Positions 16,225 to 24,609 of a stretch of DNA of 64,000 bases are shown here, piece by piece. The position numbers and the translations under genes are program-made. Position 1 is the stretch's first letter. Every line of letters starts with the position of its first letter. The notes beneath the pieces were generated by a model. The model was not told the origin of the DNA. It saw only the letters and a program-made list of their open reading frames with translations, and did no database searches. The stretch comes from Sneathiella limimaris (GTDB lineage Bacteria; Pseudomonadota; Alphaproteobacteria; Sneathiellales; Sneathiellaceae): positions 372,001 through 436,000 of the forward strand of contig NZ_JABBYJ010000001.1 of the NCBI RefSeq assembly GCF_012932565.1, written 5' to 3'.

Positions 16225-17892
16225 ATGGACATCAAAAAGATTGATGACGAACTAAGTGTGTCACCACAAATACTGGCTTCAGACCTTAAAGCCCTCAAAG
16301 AAGCTGGCTTCAAATCAATTATCTGCAATCGTCCTGACGGTGAAGGTAATGATCAGCCTAGTTTTTCTGAGATTGAGGCAGAGGCCCAGAAACTTGGTCT
16401 TCAAGCTTTTTATCAACCCGTTCAAACCGGCAAGGTAACCGACGAAGATGCGGAAACCTTTGCTGGTATTTATGCCAGTGCCCCCAAACCTGCCTTCGCC
16501 TATTGCCGAAGTGGTACCCGTTCCACCACTTTATGGGCGTTGAGCAGGGCTGGCCATATGCCGGTTGCAGATATCCTGACGAAAGCGAAAAATGCTGGTT
16601 ACGATATGACAGGTGTTGTCCGAAGAATTCTGAACAATGGCAAGACACCAGCCAACGACATTGATGGGCAATATGACGTTGTTATTGTAGGCGCAGGTTC
16701 TGCCGGGATCTCAGTTGCTTCCTCAATCCTCGGGCGAGCACAGGATCTTAATATCGCGATCATTGATCCAGCAGATATCCACTATTATCAGCCCGGCTGG
16801 ACATTGGTTGGCGGAGGCGTCTTTGACGCTGACGAAACCGTAAAAACGCTTTCGTCTGTTCTTCCAAAAGGTGTGCACTGGATTAAGGCTGCCGTCGCTG
16901 CATTTGAGCCAGACAAGAACGCAGTTCTATTAGAAGGCTGCCGCCTGATTAAATATGATCGGCTTGTTGTCTGCCCTGGGCTAAAGCTTAACTGGCACAA
17001 GGTTGATGGGCTTGTGGAAACCCTTGGCAAAAATGGTGTCACCTCCAACTATCGCTTCGATCTTGCACCCTACACTTGGGAATTAGTGAAGGCCCTGAAG
17101 GAAGGAACCGCACTCTTCACCCAACCTCCTATGCCCATTAAATGTGCCGGAGCACCACAAAAGGCCCTTTACCTCTCAGCAGATCATTGGTTCCGTCAGG
17201 GTGTCCTGAATAAAATTGACATTGAATTTTACAATGCTGGTGGAGTTCTTTTTGGCGTTAAGGAATATGTTCCCGCGTTGATGGAATATATTAAAAAGTA
17301 TGATGCGGATCTCAAATTCAATCATAACCTCGTTGCTATTGACGGAAACCGCAAAGTTGCAACTTTTAATAAGACCGATGCAGACGGCGCTGTGGAAAAA
17401 GTGGAACGAGAGTTTGACATGATCCATGTTTGTCCGCCGCAATGTGCTCCGGATTTCATTCGGGTTAGTCCATTAGCAGATGAGGCCGGCTGGGTTGACG
17501 TGGACCAAAATACTCTCCGTCACAAAACATATGACAACATCTGGAGCCTGGGTGATGTCATGAACGCCCCCAATGCGAAAACTGCAGCTGCGGCCCGAAA
17601 ACAAGCTCCGATCGTTGCCCAGAATGTTCTCAATGATATGAGCAGAGGGAACGGTATTTCCCATTATGATGGTTACGGATCCTGTCCGCTAACAGTTGAG
17701 CGAGGCAAAATCGTTCTTGCTGAATTTGGATACGGCGGCAAATTACTGCCCAGTTTCCCTAAATGGATTATCAATGGGGAAAAACCAAGCCATCTGGCCT
17801 GGCTCCTGAAAGAAAAAATTCTTCCACCTGTTTATTGGAAAGCCATGCTTCGCGGTAAAGAATGGCTTGTCAGGCCAGAGATCGAAAATTAA
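16225..17892 (+). CDS. Fusion: DUF442 rhodanese/phosphatase-like domain + sulfide:quinone oxidoreductase-like flavoprotein
   Basis: 555 aa. Residues about 1-115 are a DUF442/TIGR01244-type domain with the active-site loop C94-R-S-G-T-R-S, as in the Blh N-terminal domain. Residues about 148-555 are an FAD/NAD-linked reductase of the SQR type: VVIVGAGSAGISVAS, HYYQPGWTLVGGG, conserved cysteines in MPIKCAGAPQKA and HVCPPQCAPDF, and a C-terminal amphipathic stretch for membrane contact (WLLKEKILPPVYWKAML). The flavoprotein should oxidise sulfide to a bound polysulfide with quinone as acceptor. The attached C94 domain may take the sulfane sulfur. GGGGAGG-like ribosome-binding sequence precedes the ATG. 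Confidence 0.88.
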   Translation: MDIKKIDDELSVSPQILASDLKALKEAGFKSIICNRPDGEGNDQPSFSEIEAEAQKLGLQAFYQPVQTGKVTDEDAETFAGIYASAPKPAFAYCRSGTRSTTLWALSRAGHMPVADILTKAKNAGYDMTGVVRRILNNGKTPANDIDGQYDVVIVGAGSAGISVASSILGRAQDLNIAIIDPADIHYYQPGWTLVGGGVFDADETVKTLSSVLPKGVHWIKAAVAAFEPDKNAVLLEGCRLIKYDRLVVCPGLKLNWHKVDGLVETLGKNGVTSNYRFDLAPYTWELVKALKEGTALFTQPPMPIKCAGAPQKALYLSADHWFRQGVLNKIDIEFYNAGGVLFGVKEYVPALMEYIKKYDADLKFNHNLVAIDGNRKVATFNKTDADGAVEKVEREFDMIHVCPPQCAPDFIRVSPLADEAGWVDVDQNTLRHKTYDNIWSLGDVMNAPNAKTAAAARKQAPIVAQNVLNDMSRGNGISHYDGYGSCPLTVERGKIVLAEFGYGGKLLPSFPKWIINGEKPSHLAWLLKEKILPPVYWKAMLRGKEWLVRPEIEN

Positions 17893-17901
17893 GCCCTATT
17901 A

Positions 17902-17935
17902 TTATCGCGCTCCGAGCTTATCGGCAGCGCGATAA
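17902..17935. terminator. Hairpin between convergent genes, candidate terminator
   Basis: TTATCGCGCT at 17902-17911 pairs perfectly with AGCGCGATAA at 17926-17935, and an inner CCGA/TCGG stem extends it, with a 5-nt loop. It lies between the convergent SQR fusion and carbamoylase genes. There is no strong T-run on either side, so termination may be factor-assisted. Confidence 0.55.
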
Positions 17936-18015
17936 CCACTCTCATATAAGGTTCAGAGAGCTGAATATTCGACTTTTCATTTTTTAATGCCGAATTTTCC
18001 TAGAAAAAGGATGGG

Positions 18016-18960
18016 TTATTTTGGACCTTTCATTTCTGTTATAGGCCCATAGTGCTGAGGTTCGCGGTGCAGGGCAAAATTGAAGATATTTTCTCTAATT
18101 TCCCTTGTTCGTTCCAGATCACAAACGTGAACAATTAATTCATCCTCAAGAGTTGATGCCTGGGCAACGATTTCACCTGTTGGTGCAATGATACAGCTCT
18201 GTCCAAGCAGGTCACAACCCTCCTCTTTACCAGCCTTTGCCGCAGCAAGAACCCACATTCCATTTTGATAGGCTCCCGCCTGCATACACAGGTGATTGTG
18301 AAAACCCTGCAAATGATCATGTTCTGGCACCGGCGGGTAGTGAATGGGTGTATTATACCCCAACAACAACATCTCCGCGCCGCGCAGCGCATTCACCCGA
18401 TACATTTCAGGCCAACGCCGATCATTGCAAAGTGCCATTGAAATTACACCACCAAACGCCTTGGCAGGCTGAAATCCAATATCACCCGTTTCAAAATACC
18501 GCTTTTCCAGATGCTGAAATGGTCGCCAGGGCTCATGCTCAAAGTGCCCGGGCAAGTGAACTTTCCGATATTTTGAGACTATTTCACCTGATTTTTCCAC
18601 CAGGATGGAGGTGTTGTATCTGTGAACGGTATCGCCCTCCATTGCGAGTTCCGCATAGCCAAGATAAAACCCTATTCCAAGTTCCTTCGCCCGATCAAAA
18701 AACGCCTGCGTATCAGGACCAGGCATTTCTGTCTCGAAGAAGGTATCAATTTCATCCTGTTCTTCCATATACCAGCGCGGGAAGAAAGTGGTTAGCGCCA
18801 ACTCAGGAAAGACTACCAGTTCAGCACCGCGCACCTTGGCTTCTTCAAGGAGAGCGATCATGCGATCAACAACGACTTTTCGACTATCAGATCGGGCAAT
18901 AGGGCCAAGCTGTGCAACCGCGCTCACCACGGGCCGGGATAATTTTGAAGACTGACTCAT
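18016..18960 (-). CDS. N-carbamoyl-D-amino-acid hydrolase-like amidohydrolase
   Basis: Nitrilase-superfamily enzyme of 314 aa that hydrolyses N-carbamoyl amino acids to the amino acid, CO2 and ammonia. Triad: E53 in VFPELALTTFFPRW, K133 in SKYRKVHLPGH and C178 in MALCNDRRWPEMYRV. The CNDRRWPE block, NTPIHYPP and a late PQHYGPI are signatures of D-carbamoylases rather than of other nitrilase-family members. Its ATG overlaps the stop of the M20 hydrolase by 4 bp (ATGA). It is the last gene of a three-gene unit with diaminopropionate ammonia-lyase, so the ureido substrate may be a ureido derivative of diaminopropionate; that is inference. Confidence 0.88.
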   Translation of the reverse strand: MSQSSKLSRPVVSAVAQLGPIARSDSRKVVVDRMIALLEEAKVRGAELVVFPELALTTFFPRWYMEEQDEIDTFFETEMPGPDTQAFFDRAKELGIGFYLGYAELAMEGDTVHRYNTSILVEKSGEIVSKYRKVHLPGHFEHEPWRPFQHLEKRYFETGDIGFQPAKAFGGVISMALCNDRRWPEMYRVNALRGAEMLLLGYNTPIHYPPVPEHDHLQGFHNHLCMQAGAYQNGMWVLAAAKAGKEEGCDLLGQSCIIAPTGEIVAQASTLEDELIVHVCDLERTREIRENIFNFALHREPQHYGPITEMKGPK

Positions 18961-20207
18961 GAAAAGCTCCGTTTTTCTTGTGCAAGCTCAATCATCAGAT
19001 TAAGCAGGATATTGGCCCCTCGCTCGATTTCCTCGGGAGCGGTATATTCTTTAATATTGTGGCTAATACCATTCTCAGACGGGACAAAAACCATGGCCGT
19101 CGGACAAACTCTTGCCAGCATCTGAGCATCATGCCCCGCACCAGACGGCATCGTTTTGACACTATATCCAAGATGCTCAGCCCATCCGGCTACCCGTCCA
19201 ACAAGACCATCATCAAAATCAACTGGATCAAATCTGGCAAGCTCTCTGCGACTGACACTAACCCCCTCTGCAGCTGCAATCTCCTCAACAAAGGCAAACA
19301 GCTCCTGTTCTGCTTCAAGCAATTTCTCGTTGTTCGTATTTCGAAGGTCAACTGTAAAGATTGCTTGATTTGGGACCACATTCACAAGATTAGGCGTCAA
19401 TTTGAAGGCCCCGACAGTCGCCACCTGATCACCACCCATCCGCTTTGCTAGTTTCCGGGCAAACTGACCAGTTTCCATTGCAACATATCCGGCGTCACGT
19501 CTCAGGCGCATGGGAGTGGTGCCAGCATGATTGGAGACACCTTTTATTGTGAACTCCGTCCAAGAAATGCCCTGCACTTTATTAACAGCACCGATCATCA
19601 CGCCTTCTTCTTCAAGTACAGGCCCCTGCTCCACATGTAATTCTAAGAAAGCATGAACCTCAGGACTTCCAACATGTGCTTTACCGGCATAACCGATCTC
19701 GGAAAGACAATCTCCAACCGATTTGCCATCGATACCAGTTGTTTCGAGGGCTTCATCCAGATCCAGTCCGCCCACATAGACAAGACTACCCATCATATCG
19801 GGTGCGAAACGAGCGCCTTCTTCATTGGTGAAAATACCAACAGCCACAGGCCGTTCAGTCTCAAGACCCAGATCATTCAAGCAGGCGATAACCTCCAATC
19901 CAGCGAGAACACCAAGATTTCCGTCATAAAGACCACCTGTCCGAACCGTATCTATATGAGATCCTGTCATTACCGGTGGTAGAGCCTGGCGCCCTTCTCG
20001 AATTCCAATGATGTTTCCAATACGGTCAACAGTAACGTCAAGGCCAAGATCTTCCATCCAACTCCGAACAAGGTCCCGGCCCAGACGGTCTTCTTCTGAT
20101 AGCGCAAGACGACAAACGCCGCCCCCTTGAAGCGCACCAACTTCACCGAGCTTCTGGATTCTATTATTGAGACGTTCGATATTGATCGAAAATGTAGTTT
20201 TGGTCAT
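18957..20207 (-). CDS. M20-family Zn-dependent amidase/carbamoylase (HyuC/AllC type)
   Basis: 416 aa, typical of the L-carbamoylase/allantoate amidohydrolase/beta-ureidopropionase family. Metal-binding residues seen: H84 in GSHIDTVRTGGLYDG, D95 in the same segment, E129-E130 in FTNEEGARF, and a His in ELHVEQGPVLE; a late SGAGHDAQ supplies the usual distal His. It overlaps both neighbours by 4 bp (ATGA on each side), so ammonia-lyase, this enzyme and the carbamoylase are made together. A second ureido- or amide-cleaving step on the same small molecule is the likely role. Confidence 0.87.
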   Translation of the reverse strand: MTKTTFSINIERLNNRIQKLGEVGALQGGGVCRLALSEEDRLGRDLVRSWMEDLGLDVTVDRIGNIIGIREGRQALPPVMTGSHIDTVRTGGLYDGNLGVLAGLEVIACLNDLGLETERPVAVGIFTNEEGARFAPDMMGSLVYVGGLDLDEALETTGIDGKSVGDCLSEIGYAGKAHVGSPEVHAFLELHVEQGPVLEEEGVMIGAVNKVQGISWTEFTIKGVSNHAGTTPMRLRRDAGYVAMETGQFARKLAKRMGGDQVATVGAFKLTPNLVNVVPNQAIFTVDLRNTNNEKLLEAEQELFAFVEEIAAAEGVSVSRRELARFDPVDFDDGLVGRVAGWAEHLGYSVKTMPSGAGHDAQMLARVCPTAMVFVPSENGISHNIKEYTAPEEIERGANILLNLMIELAQEKRSFS

Positions 20208-21433
20208 TTTGCGGCAATGACCTCACTTGCAGTCTTTCCGATCAGCTCTTGGTACAGCTCTGGATCTGTTGCGCCTTCAGAGCCAAAGAACAATAAGCGA
20301 CTATCTTTATTTAGACCCAAATCAACTTTTAACTTTGGATCATGATTTGCAAGAATAAACCCGGCAAGGCCTGCCACAGCGCTTTCACCCGCAACACATT
20401 TAAGATCTGCCAGTAAACGCATAGCGCTGACGGCTGCGGCATCAGAAATGGACATGAAATCATCTGCGGCCAGCTTCAAAATCTCCCATCCCAGGAGGGA
20501 AACCTCTCCGCAAGCGAGACCTGCCATCAAAGTATCCAAATCGCCTTTTACAACAGCCGGTTTTCCAGCTTTTGCACTTTCCAAAAGACAAGCCGCGGTA
20601 TCGGGTTCTACGACAATAAAGCGCGGACGCTGGCTTCCATAATGCTCCCAAAAACTTGAGGCAACCGCACCCGCCAGTGCACCGACACCCCCTTGCACAA
20701 AGATATGTGTGGGAGCGACGCCAAATTCCTGTTCGTGCTGATCAATCGCCTCGCTGACCATCACTGTATAGCCCTTGATCACATTCCGGGGGATCGTCAC
20801 GTATCCCTCGTAAGACGTATCTGAGACCACAGTCCAGCCATTTTCCTCTGAAACTCGAGCAGCCTCTCGAACCGCATCGTCATAATTGCCTGGAACCTGA
20901 CGGACTTCAGCACCATATGCTGCGATCGCATCCATCCGACCCTGGCTAACCCGCTCATGCACGTAAATGACACAGCGACAACCGAAGCGCTCTGCACTCC
21001 ATGCCACCGCGCGACCATGGTTTCCATCTGTGGCTGAGCAAACTGTCATCTGGGCAATTTCATCTTTGTATTTGCCGTTCAAAATGTCCTGGGTTGAAAT
21101 ATCACCGCCAAGCTTTTCCTTAATGACCAGTAGGACAGCATAAGAACCACCCAGTGCCTTAAAACTGCCAAGACCAAAGCGACCAGCCTCATCTTTGTAA
21201 GCTATAGAGGCAACATCACATTCCTGCGCCAAACCAGCCAGGCTCAGCAACGGTGTTTTTGCATAACCTGGCCAGGAAGAGATTTCAGCAAAGGCCTTGC
21301 TACGATCTTGCTCACCAACCAACACCTTCTCGTGCCCGCTAATATCAGAACCTTTTATGGCATTCTGGTTGCTGACATGCGTAACCGGGAGTGAAAAATC
21401 AAAATAATCGTTTAAGGAAACGGACTTCAACAT
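20204..21433 (-). CDS. dpaL: Diaminopropionate ammonia-lyase (DpaL/YgeX-like)
   Basis: PLP fold-type II lyase of 409 aa that converts D- or L-2,3-diaminopropionate to pyruvate and two ammonia. PLP Lys is K92 in GRFGLGSFKALGGSY; TDGNHGRAVAWSAERFG is the phosphate/substrate loop, and IYVHERVSQGRMDAIAAYGAEV and DTSYEGYVTIPRNV are DpaL-specific blocks. The usual length is about 400. It heads the unit with two carbamoyl/amide hydrolases and lies downstream of the TRAP transporter, separated by a terminator-like hairpin. In E. coli ygeX is likewise adjacent to the M20 hydrolase gene ygeY. Confidence 0.9.
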   Translation of the reverse strand: MLKSVSLNDYFDFSLPVTHVSNQNAIKGSDISGHEKVLVGEQDRSKAFAEISSWPGYAKTPLLSLAGLAQECDVASIAYKDEAGRFGLGSFKALGGSYAVLLVIKEKLGGDISTQDILNGKYKDEIAQMTVCSATDGNHGRAVAWSAERFGCRCVIYVHERVSQGRMDAIAAYGAEVRQVPGNYDDAVREAARVSEENGWTVVSDTSYEGYVTIPRNVIKGYTVMVSEAIDQHEQEFGVAPTHIFVQGGVGALAGAVASSFWEHYGSQRPRFIVVEPDTAACLLESAKAGKPAVVKGDLDTLMAGLACGEVSLLGWEILKLAADDFMSISDAAAVSAMRLLADLKCVAGESAVAGLAGFILANHDPKLKVDLGLNKDSRLLFFGSEGATDPELYQELIGKTASEVIAAK

Positions 21434-21474
21434 GGGGATTGTTTATCCAAATTTATAAATAAGTCAGAACAAAT

Positions 21475-21504
21475 ACCGGTGCCAGCATGAAAACTGACAC
21501 CGGT
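21475..21504 (-). terminator. Stem-loop after TRAP binding-protein gene
   Basis: 11-bp stem (21494-21504 with 21475-21485, one G-T pair) and 8-nt loop, followed on the minus strand by ATTTGTTCTG. It lies between the DctP-like gene and dpaL. The T-run is weak, so partial termination or 3' mRNA protection is the likely effect. Confidence 0.65.
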
Positions 21505-21513
21505 TCAGGAAGG

Positions 21514-22548
21514 TTAGCCTTTAATTTCAGCCAACATTGCATCCAGCATTTCAATACCTTCAGCACCATACTTTTCTTCGATCAACTTGCGAACGGCAGG
21601 TTGAGCAGCTTCTGCAAACTTCTGCATTTCTGCAGCCGGAATTGCGTTGATTTCCATTTTCTCAGCAAGTTTTGGCAAGCCTTTTGCGGAAGCTTCAATT
21701 ACACGGGACATACCACGCCCAGCATTAACCGCAACCTTAGCTGCCCAGTCCACAATCTCTTTGTGCTCTGCTGACAGGCCATTGTAGAAATCCTGGTTCA
21801 TTGTCCAAACATAAGGTGTAATCACGTGATTAGTGATGGAGAGGTATTTTTGAACTTCATCAAACTTTGCGAAGGCAATAACCGGGATAGGGTTCATCTG
21901 TCCATCAGCAACACCAGTTTGCAAAGCAGTGTAAACTTCTGCCCATGGCAGTGGGGTTGCCTGACCGCCGAGTGAGTTCACCATTGCCTGATGAGTTGGC
22001 AAGGTCATGGTACGGATCCGAAGACCTTTCATGTCTTCAACAGACGTAATTGGACGTTTTGAGTTGGTGAAGGCAAAGAACCCGCCGCTATCCAATAGGC
22101 CCAGAACCTTCAGACCAGTTTCTTTTTCAAGTCCACCAGCGAATTTCTTACCGAAATTACTGGATAGATCCATGACCCGATCAGTTGCCGCGATATTTGG
22201 AAAGGCAAACGGTATGTCAAACACGCCTACAAGCGGATAATGCTGCGCAACGCCGCCAGCAGAAGAAATTGTGGATTGAACAATACCGTCGCGAACCTGC
22301 TGGATCACTTCATTGTCTTTTCCGAGCTGTCCATCAGGGAACAGCAGCACTTCAATATCACCGCCACTCGCCGTTTCAACCAGAGACTTAAATACAGATG
22401 TCATCGCGCCGGAATGGCTAGCAAATGGATCTGCTGGGTTCAGGTGAGCCAACCGGATTGTTACATCAGCAGCCATGGATGGCAGCGCTATTGCAGCACT
22501 CACGAGGCCACCCAAGGCCAGAGTTTTAAAGGAACGCATAAATGTCAT
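21514..22548 (-). CDS. TRAP transporter substrate-binding protein, DctP family
   Basis: Periplasmic binding protein of 344 aa for the adjacent DctQM permease. A signal peptide covers about residues 1-26 (ends PSMAA), then VTIRLAHLNPADPFASHSGA, typical of DctP proteins, plus GLRIRTMTLPTHQAMVNSLGGQATPLPWAEVYTALQ-type region (residues about 175-205) containing the conserved Arg that holds a substrate carboxylate. GGGAG lies 7 nt before the ATG. The substrate is therefore probably a carboxylate, fitting a ureido or amino acid. It is the third gene of the TRAP unit, which runs DctQ, DctM, DctP. Confidence 0.92.
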   Translation of the reverse strand: MTFMRSFKTLALGGLVSAAIALPSMAADVTIRLAHLNPADPFASHSGAMTSVFKSLVETASGGDIEVLLFPDGQLGKDNEVIQQVRDGIVQSTISSAGGVAQHYPLVGVFDIPFAFPNIAATDRVMDLSSNFGKKFAGGLEKETGLKVLGLLDSGGFFAFTNSKRPITSVEDMKGLRIRTMTLPTHQAMVNSLGGQATPLPWAEVYTALQTGVADGQMNPIPVIAFAKFDEVQKYLSITNHVITPYVWTMNQDFYNGLSAEHKEIVDWAAKVAVNAGRGMSRVIEASAKGLPKLAEKMEINAIPAAEMQKFAEAAQPAVRKLIEEKYGAEGIEMLDAMLAEIKG

Positions 22549-22594
22549 GTTTGATCTCCCATAGATTCAAGATGGCAAAATTAAAGAAAAACCG

Positions 22595-23875
22595 CTACAA
22601 CCCGAGCATTCGAGGGATAGCGAGTGTTAGGTCCGGCCAATAGGCAATCAGCAGCAAGACCGCGACTTCAGCTAATAAAAATGGCCAAAGAGCTTTGGTA
22701 ATATTCTCAACCTTTTCCTTGGTAACCGATGCCAGTACAAAAAGGCAGGCACCCACAGGTGGGGTCATTAAGGAAATGTTGAGGGCTAGGATAATCATGA
22801 TCCCTGCATGAACAGGGTCCATTCCAATTTTTAAGGTTAGTGGCGCCAGAACAGGCGCGAGAATAATCAAGGTCGCGTTGATATCCATAAACAAACCAAT
22901 GAACAGCAACAGGGCGAGGATTAGTCCAATAATGACTTGCGGATTAGAGGAAATACTGAGAAAACCTGTAGCGATCGTCTGAGGTATCTGATTAAAGGTC
23001 ATCCACCATCCAAGGATAGATGCCGCGGCAATGATCAGGAATATAACGCCAGTAATCCGGGCTGTGCGGAGCATCATCGCGTATAGATCAGGCCAAGTCA
23101 GCGCTTTGTAAATGACACCACCAATGAAAAGTGCATAAGCAAGAGCGATTGAGGCCGCTTCGGTAGGGGTCGCAATTCCACCAAGAATAGATCCCAGAAT
23201 GAATACGGGCAAAATTAGTGCCAATAAGCTGGACCGAAATGCCTTGAAGATACCAAGAAGGCTTGGGCGTTTTTGACCTTTTGGAAGTTTCCACCTTGTT
23301 CCAAAAACAGCAATCAAAAGCATACAGACCACACAAATCAGAAGACCTGGCAAGATGCCGGCAGCAAATAGTCCGGCAATAGAGACCCCCATCAGTGATC
23401 CATAAATAACCGCGAGCGTTGAAGGCGGGATCGTTGGGCCAATAATTGAGCCCGCTGCTGTCACGGCACAGGCAAAACGACGGGTGTAACCCTGCTTTTC
23501 CATGGCAGGAACCAGTGTATTGCCAAATGCTGCGGCGTCCGCTGTCGCGGCTCCGGTAATGCCAGCGAACATGACTGAGGCAAGCATGTTGGAGTGAGCC
23601 ATACCGCCCCGCATCCAGCCAACAAGCGCGTCCGCAAACTTGACCAGATTTGTGGTGATGCCTGATTTATTCATAATCTCGCCAGCCAAAATGAAAAATG
23701 GCATGGCAAGAAATGGAAATAGGTCGAGGCCGGCAAACATCCGATCTGGCACCATCCGGATAAATGTTCCGCCCCCCATGTCAAGAATACCAACGAGGCC
23801 CGCAACACCCATGACCATGCCAACCGGCATACCCAAAACCATCAGACCAAAAAATGTAAGTGCAACCAGTACCAT
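22595..23875 (-). CDS. TRAP transporter large permease, DctM
   Basis: 426 aa integral membrane protein with about 12 hydrophobic helices; the usual length for DctM. FILAGEIMNKSGIT near residue 60, GGMAHSNMLASVMFAGITGAA-like region (residues 88-110) and IGPTIPPST are conserved in the family. Uses an ion gradient to import the ligand delivered by the DctP-like protein. Starts 3 bp after the DctQ stop, so the two permease genes are translationally linked. Confidence 0.93.
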   Translation of the reverse strand: MVLVALTFFGLMVLGMPVGMVMGVAGLVGILDMGGGTFIRMVPDRMFAGLDLFPFLAMPFFILAGEIMNKSGITTNLVKFADALVGWMRGGMAHSNMLASVMFAGITGAATADAAAFGNTLVPAMEKQGYTRRFACAVTAAGSIIGPTIPPSTLAVIYGSLMGVSIAGLFAAGILPGLLICVVCMLLIAVFGTRWKLPKGQKRPSLLGIFKAFRSSLLALILPVFILGSILGGIATPTEAASIALAYALFIGGVIYKALTWPDLYAMMLRTARITGVIFLIIAAASILGWWMTFNQIPQTIATGFLSISSNPQVIIGLILALLLFIGLFMDINATLIILAPVLAPLTLKIGMDPVHAGIMIILALNISLMTPPVGACLFVLASVTKEKVENITKALWPFLLAEVAVLLLIAYWPDLTLAIPRMLGL

Positions 23876-23878
23876 GAC

Positions 23879-24424
23879 TTACACCTCCGCCCGTTCTGCC
23901 GCCACATGTGCATCCGGAGAGAAAAAGTCATGAACAGCGACCAACGCCAATTGCAAACAACACAATGCAGCTGCGACTGGAACTCCAATAAAGGGATAGG
24001 CTTTTGGAATTTCGTTGATCATGGTGTAGCGGTTAAATCCGCGATCAACCATGCCAATGCCATAGTAAAAAATCACCGCAAAGAAACAGAACGCAATCAC
24101 ATCGAAGGCAACCGCTAGCCACTTGCGACCCTCAGGCGGAAACCGTTCAAACAGGATCAGCACTCCAATATGCTCCCGATGCGCAATTGCGCAGGAAACT
24201 GCTATAAGGGCCATCCAAATCATTAAATACCGGGCAAGTTCTTCAGTGAATGTCCAGTCAACGGGCAAAACATAACGTGCCAAGATACCAAGCCACACAT
24301 CCAAAACCAGAACCCCCAACAGGAAGACGACTGAGCGCTCGACATATTTGTTGAAGAAACGGCTAGTCTGAATAGCTCTTAACGCTATTTGTGGCCTGAG
24401 ATCAGGACGGTGCACATCAGGCAT
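23879..24424 (-). CDS. TRAP transporter small permease, DctQ
   Basis: 181 aa with four hydrophobic helices (about 30-50, 65-85, 105-125, 150-170), the standard DctQ layout; contains the usual EELARYLMIWMALI segment. First gene of the TRAP-dpaL unit; its start lies 49 bp from the nearer of two palindromes shared with the divergent RpiR gene. Confidence 0.9.
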   Translation of the reverse strand: MPDVHRPDLRPQIALRAIQTSRFFNKYVERSVVFLLGVLVLDVWLGILARYVLPVDWTFTEELARYLMIWMALIAVSCAIAHREHIGVLILFERFPPEGRKWLAVAFDVIAFCFFAVIFYYGIGMVDRGFNRYTMINEIPKAYPFIGVPVAAALCCLQLALVAVHDFFSPDAHVAAERAEV

Positions 24425-24472
24425 CCGGTTTTACCCCCTGTGAGACGGATGAAATCCAAGTTTCAAAAGTGT

Positions 24473-24486
24473 GAAATCATTGTTTC
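24473..24486. promoter_or_regulatory. Candidate RpiR operator (copy proximal to TRAP genes)
   Basis: GAAATCATTGTTTC differs by two bases from the perfect palindrome at 24581-24594. It lies 49-62 bp upstream of the DctQ start, in promoter position. The pair spans the divergent region of the TRAP operon and the RpiR gene. Confidence 0.55.
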
Positions 24487-24580
24487 TTATTGTCAATAAA
24501 TTTGTAACACTATTTTCATGAATTAAATAAACCCTTTTATTAATGGCTGTTTTCTGTCATTAATCCCATATGGGAGATAA

Positions 24581-24594
24581 GAAACAATTGTTTC
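24581..24594. promoter_or_regulatory. Candidate RpiR operator (perfect palindrome)
   Basis: GAAACAATTGTTTC is a perfect 14-bp palindrome, extended by flanking A/T-rich sequence, ending 15 bp before the RpiR gene ATG. Together with the near copy at 24473-24486 it fits repression of both divergent transcripts by the RpiR protein. Confidence 0.6.
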
Positions 24595-24609
24595 ACAACA
24601 GAGAATGAC

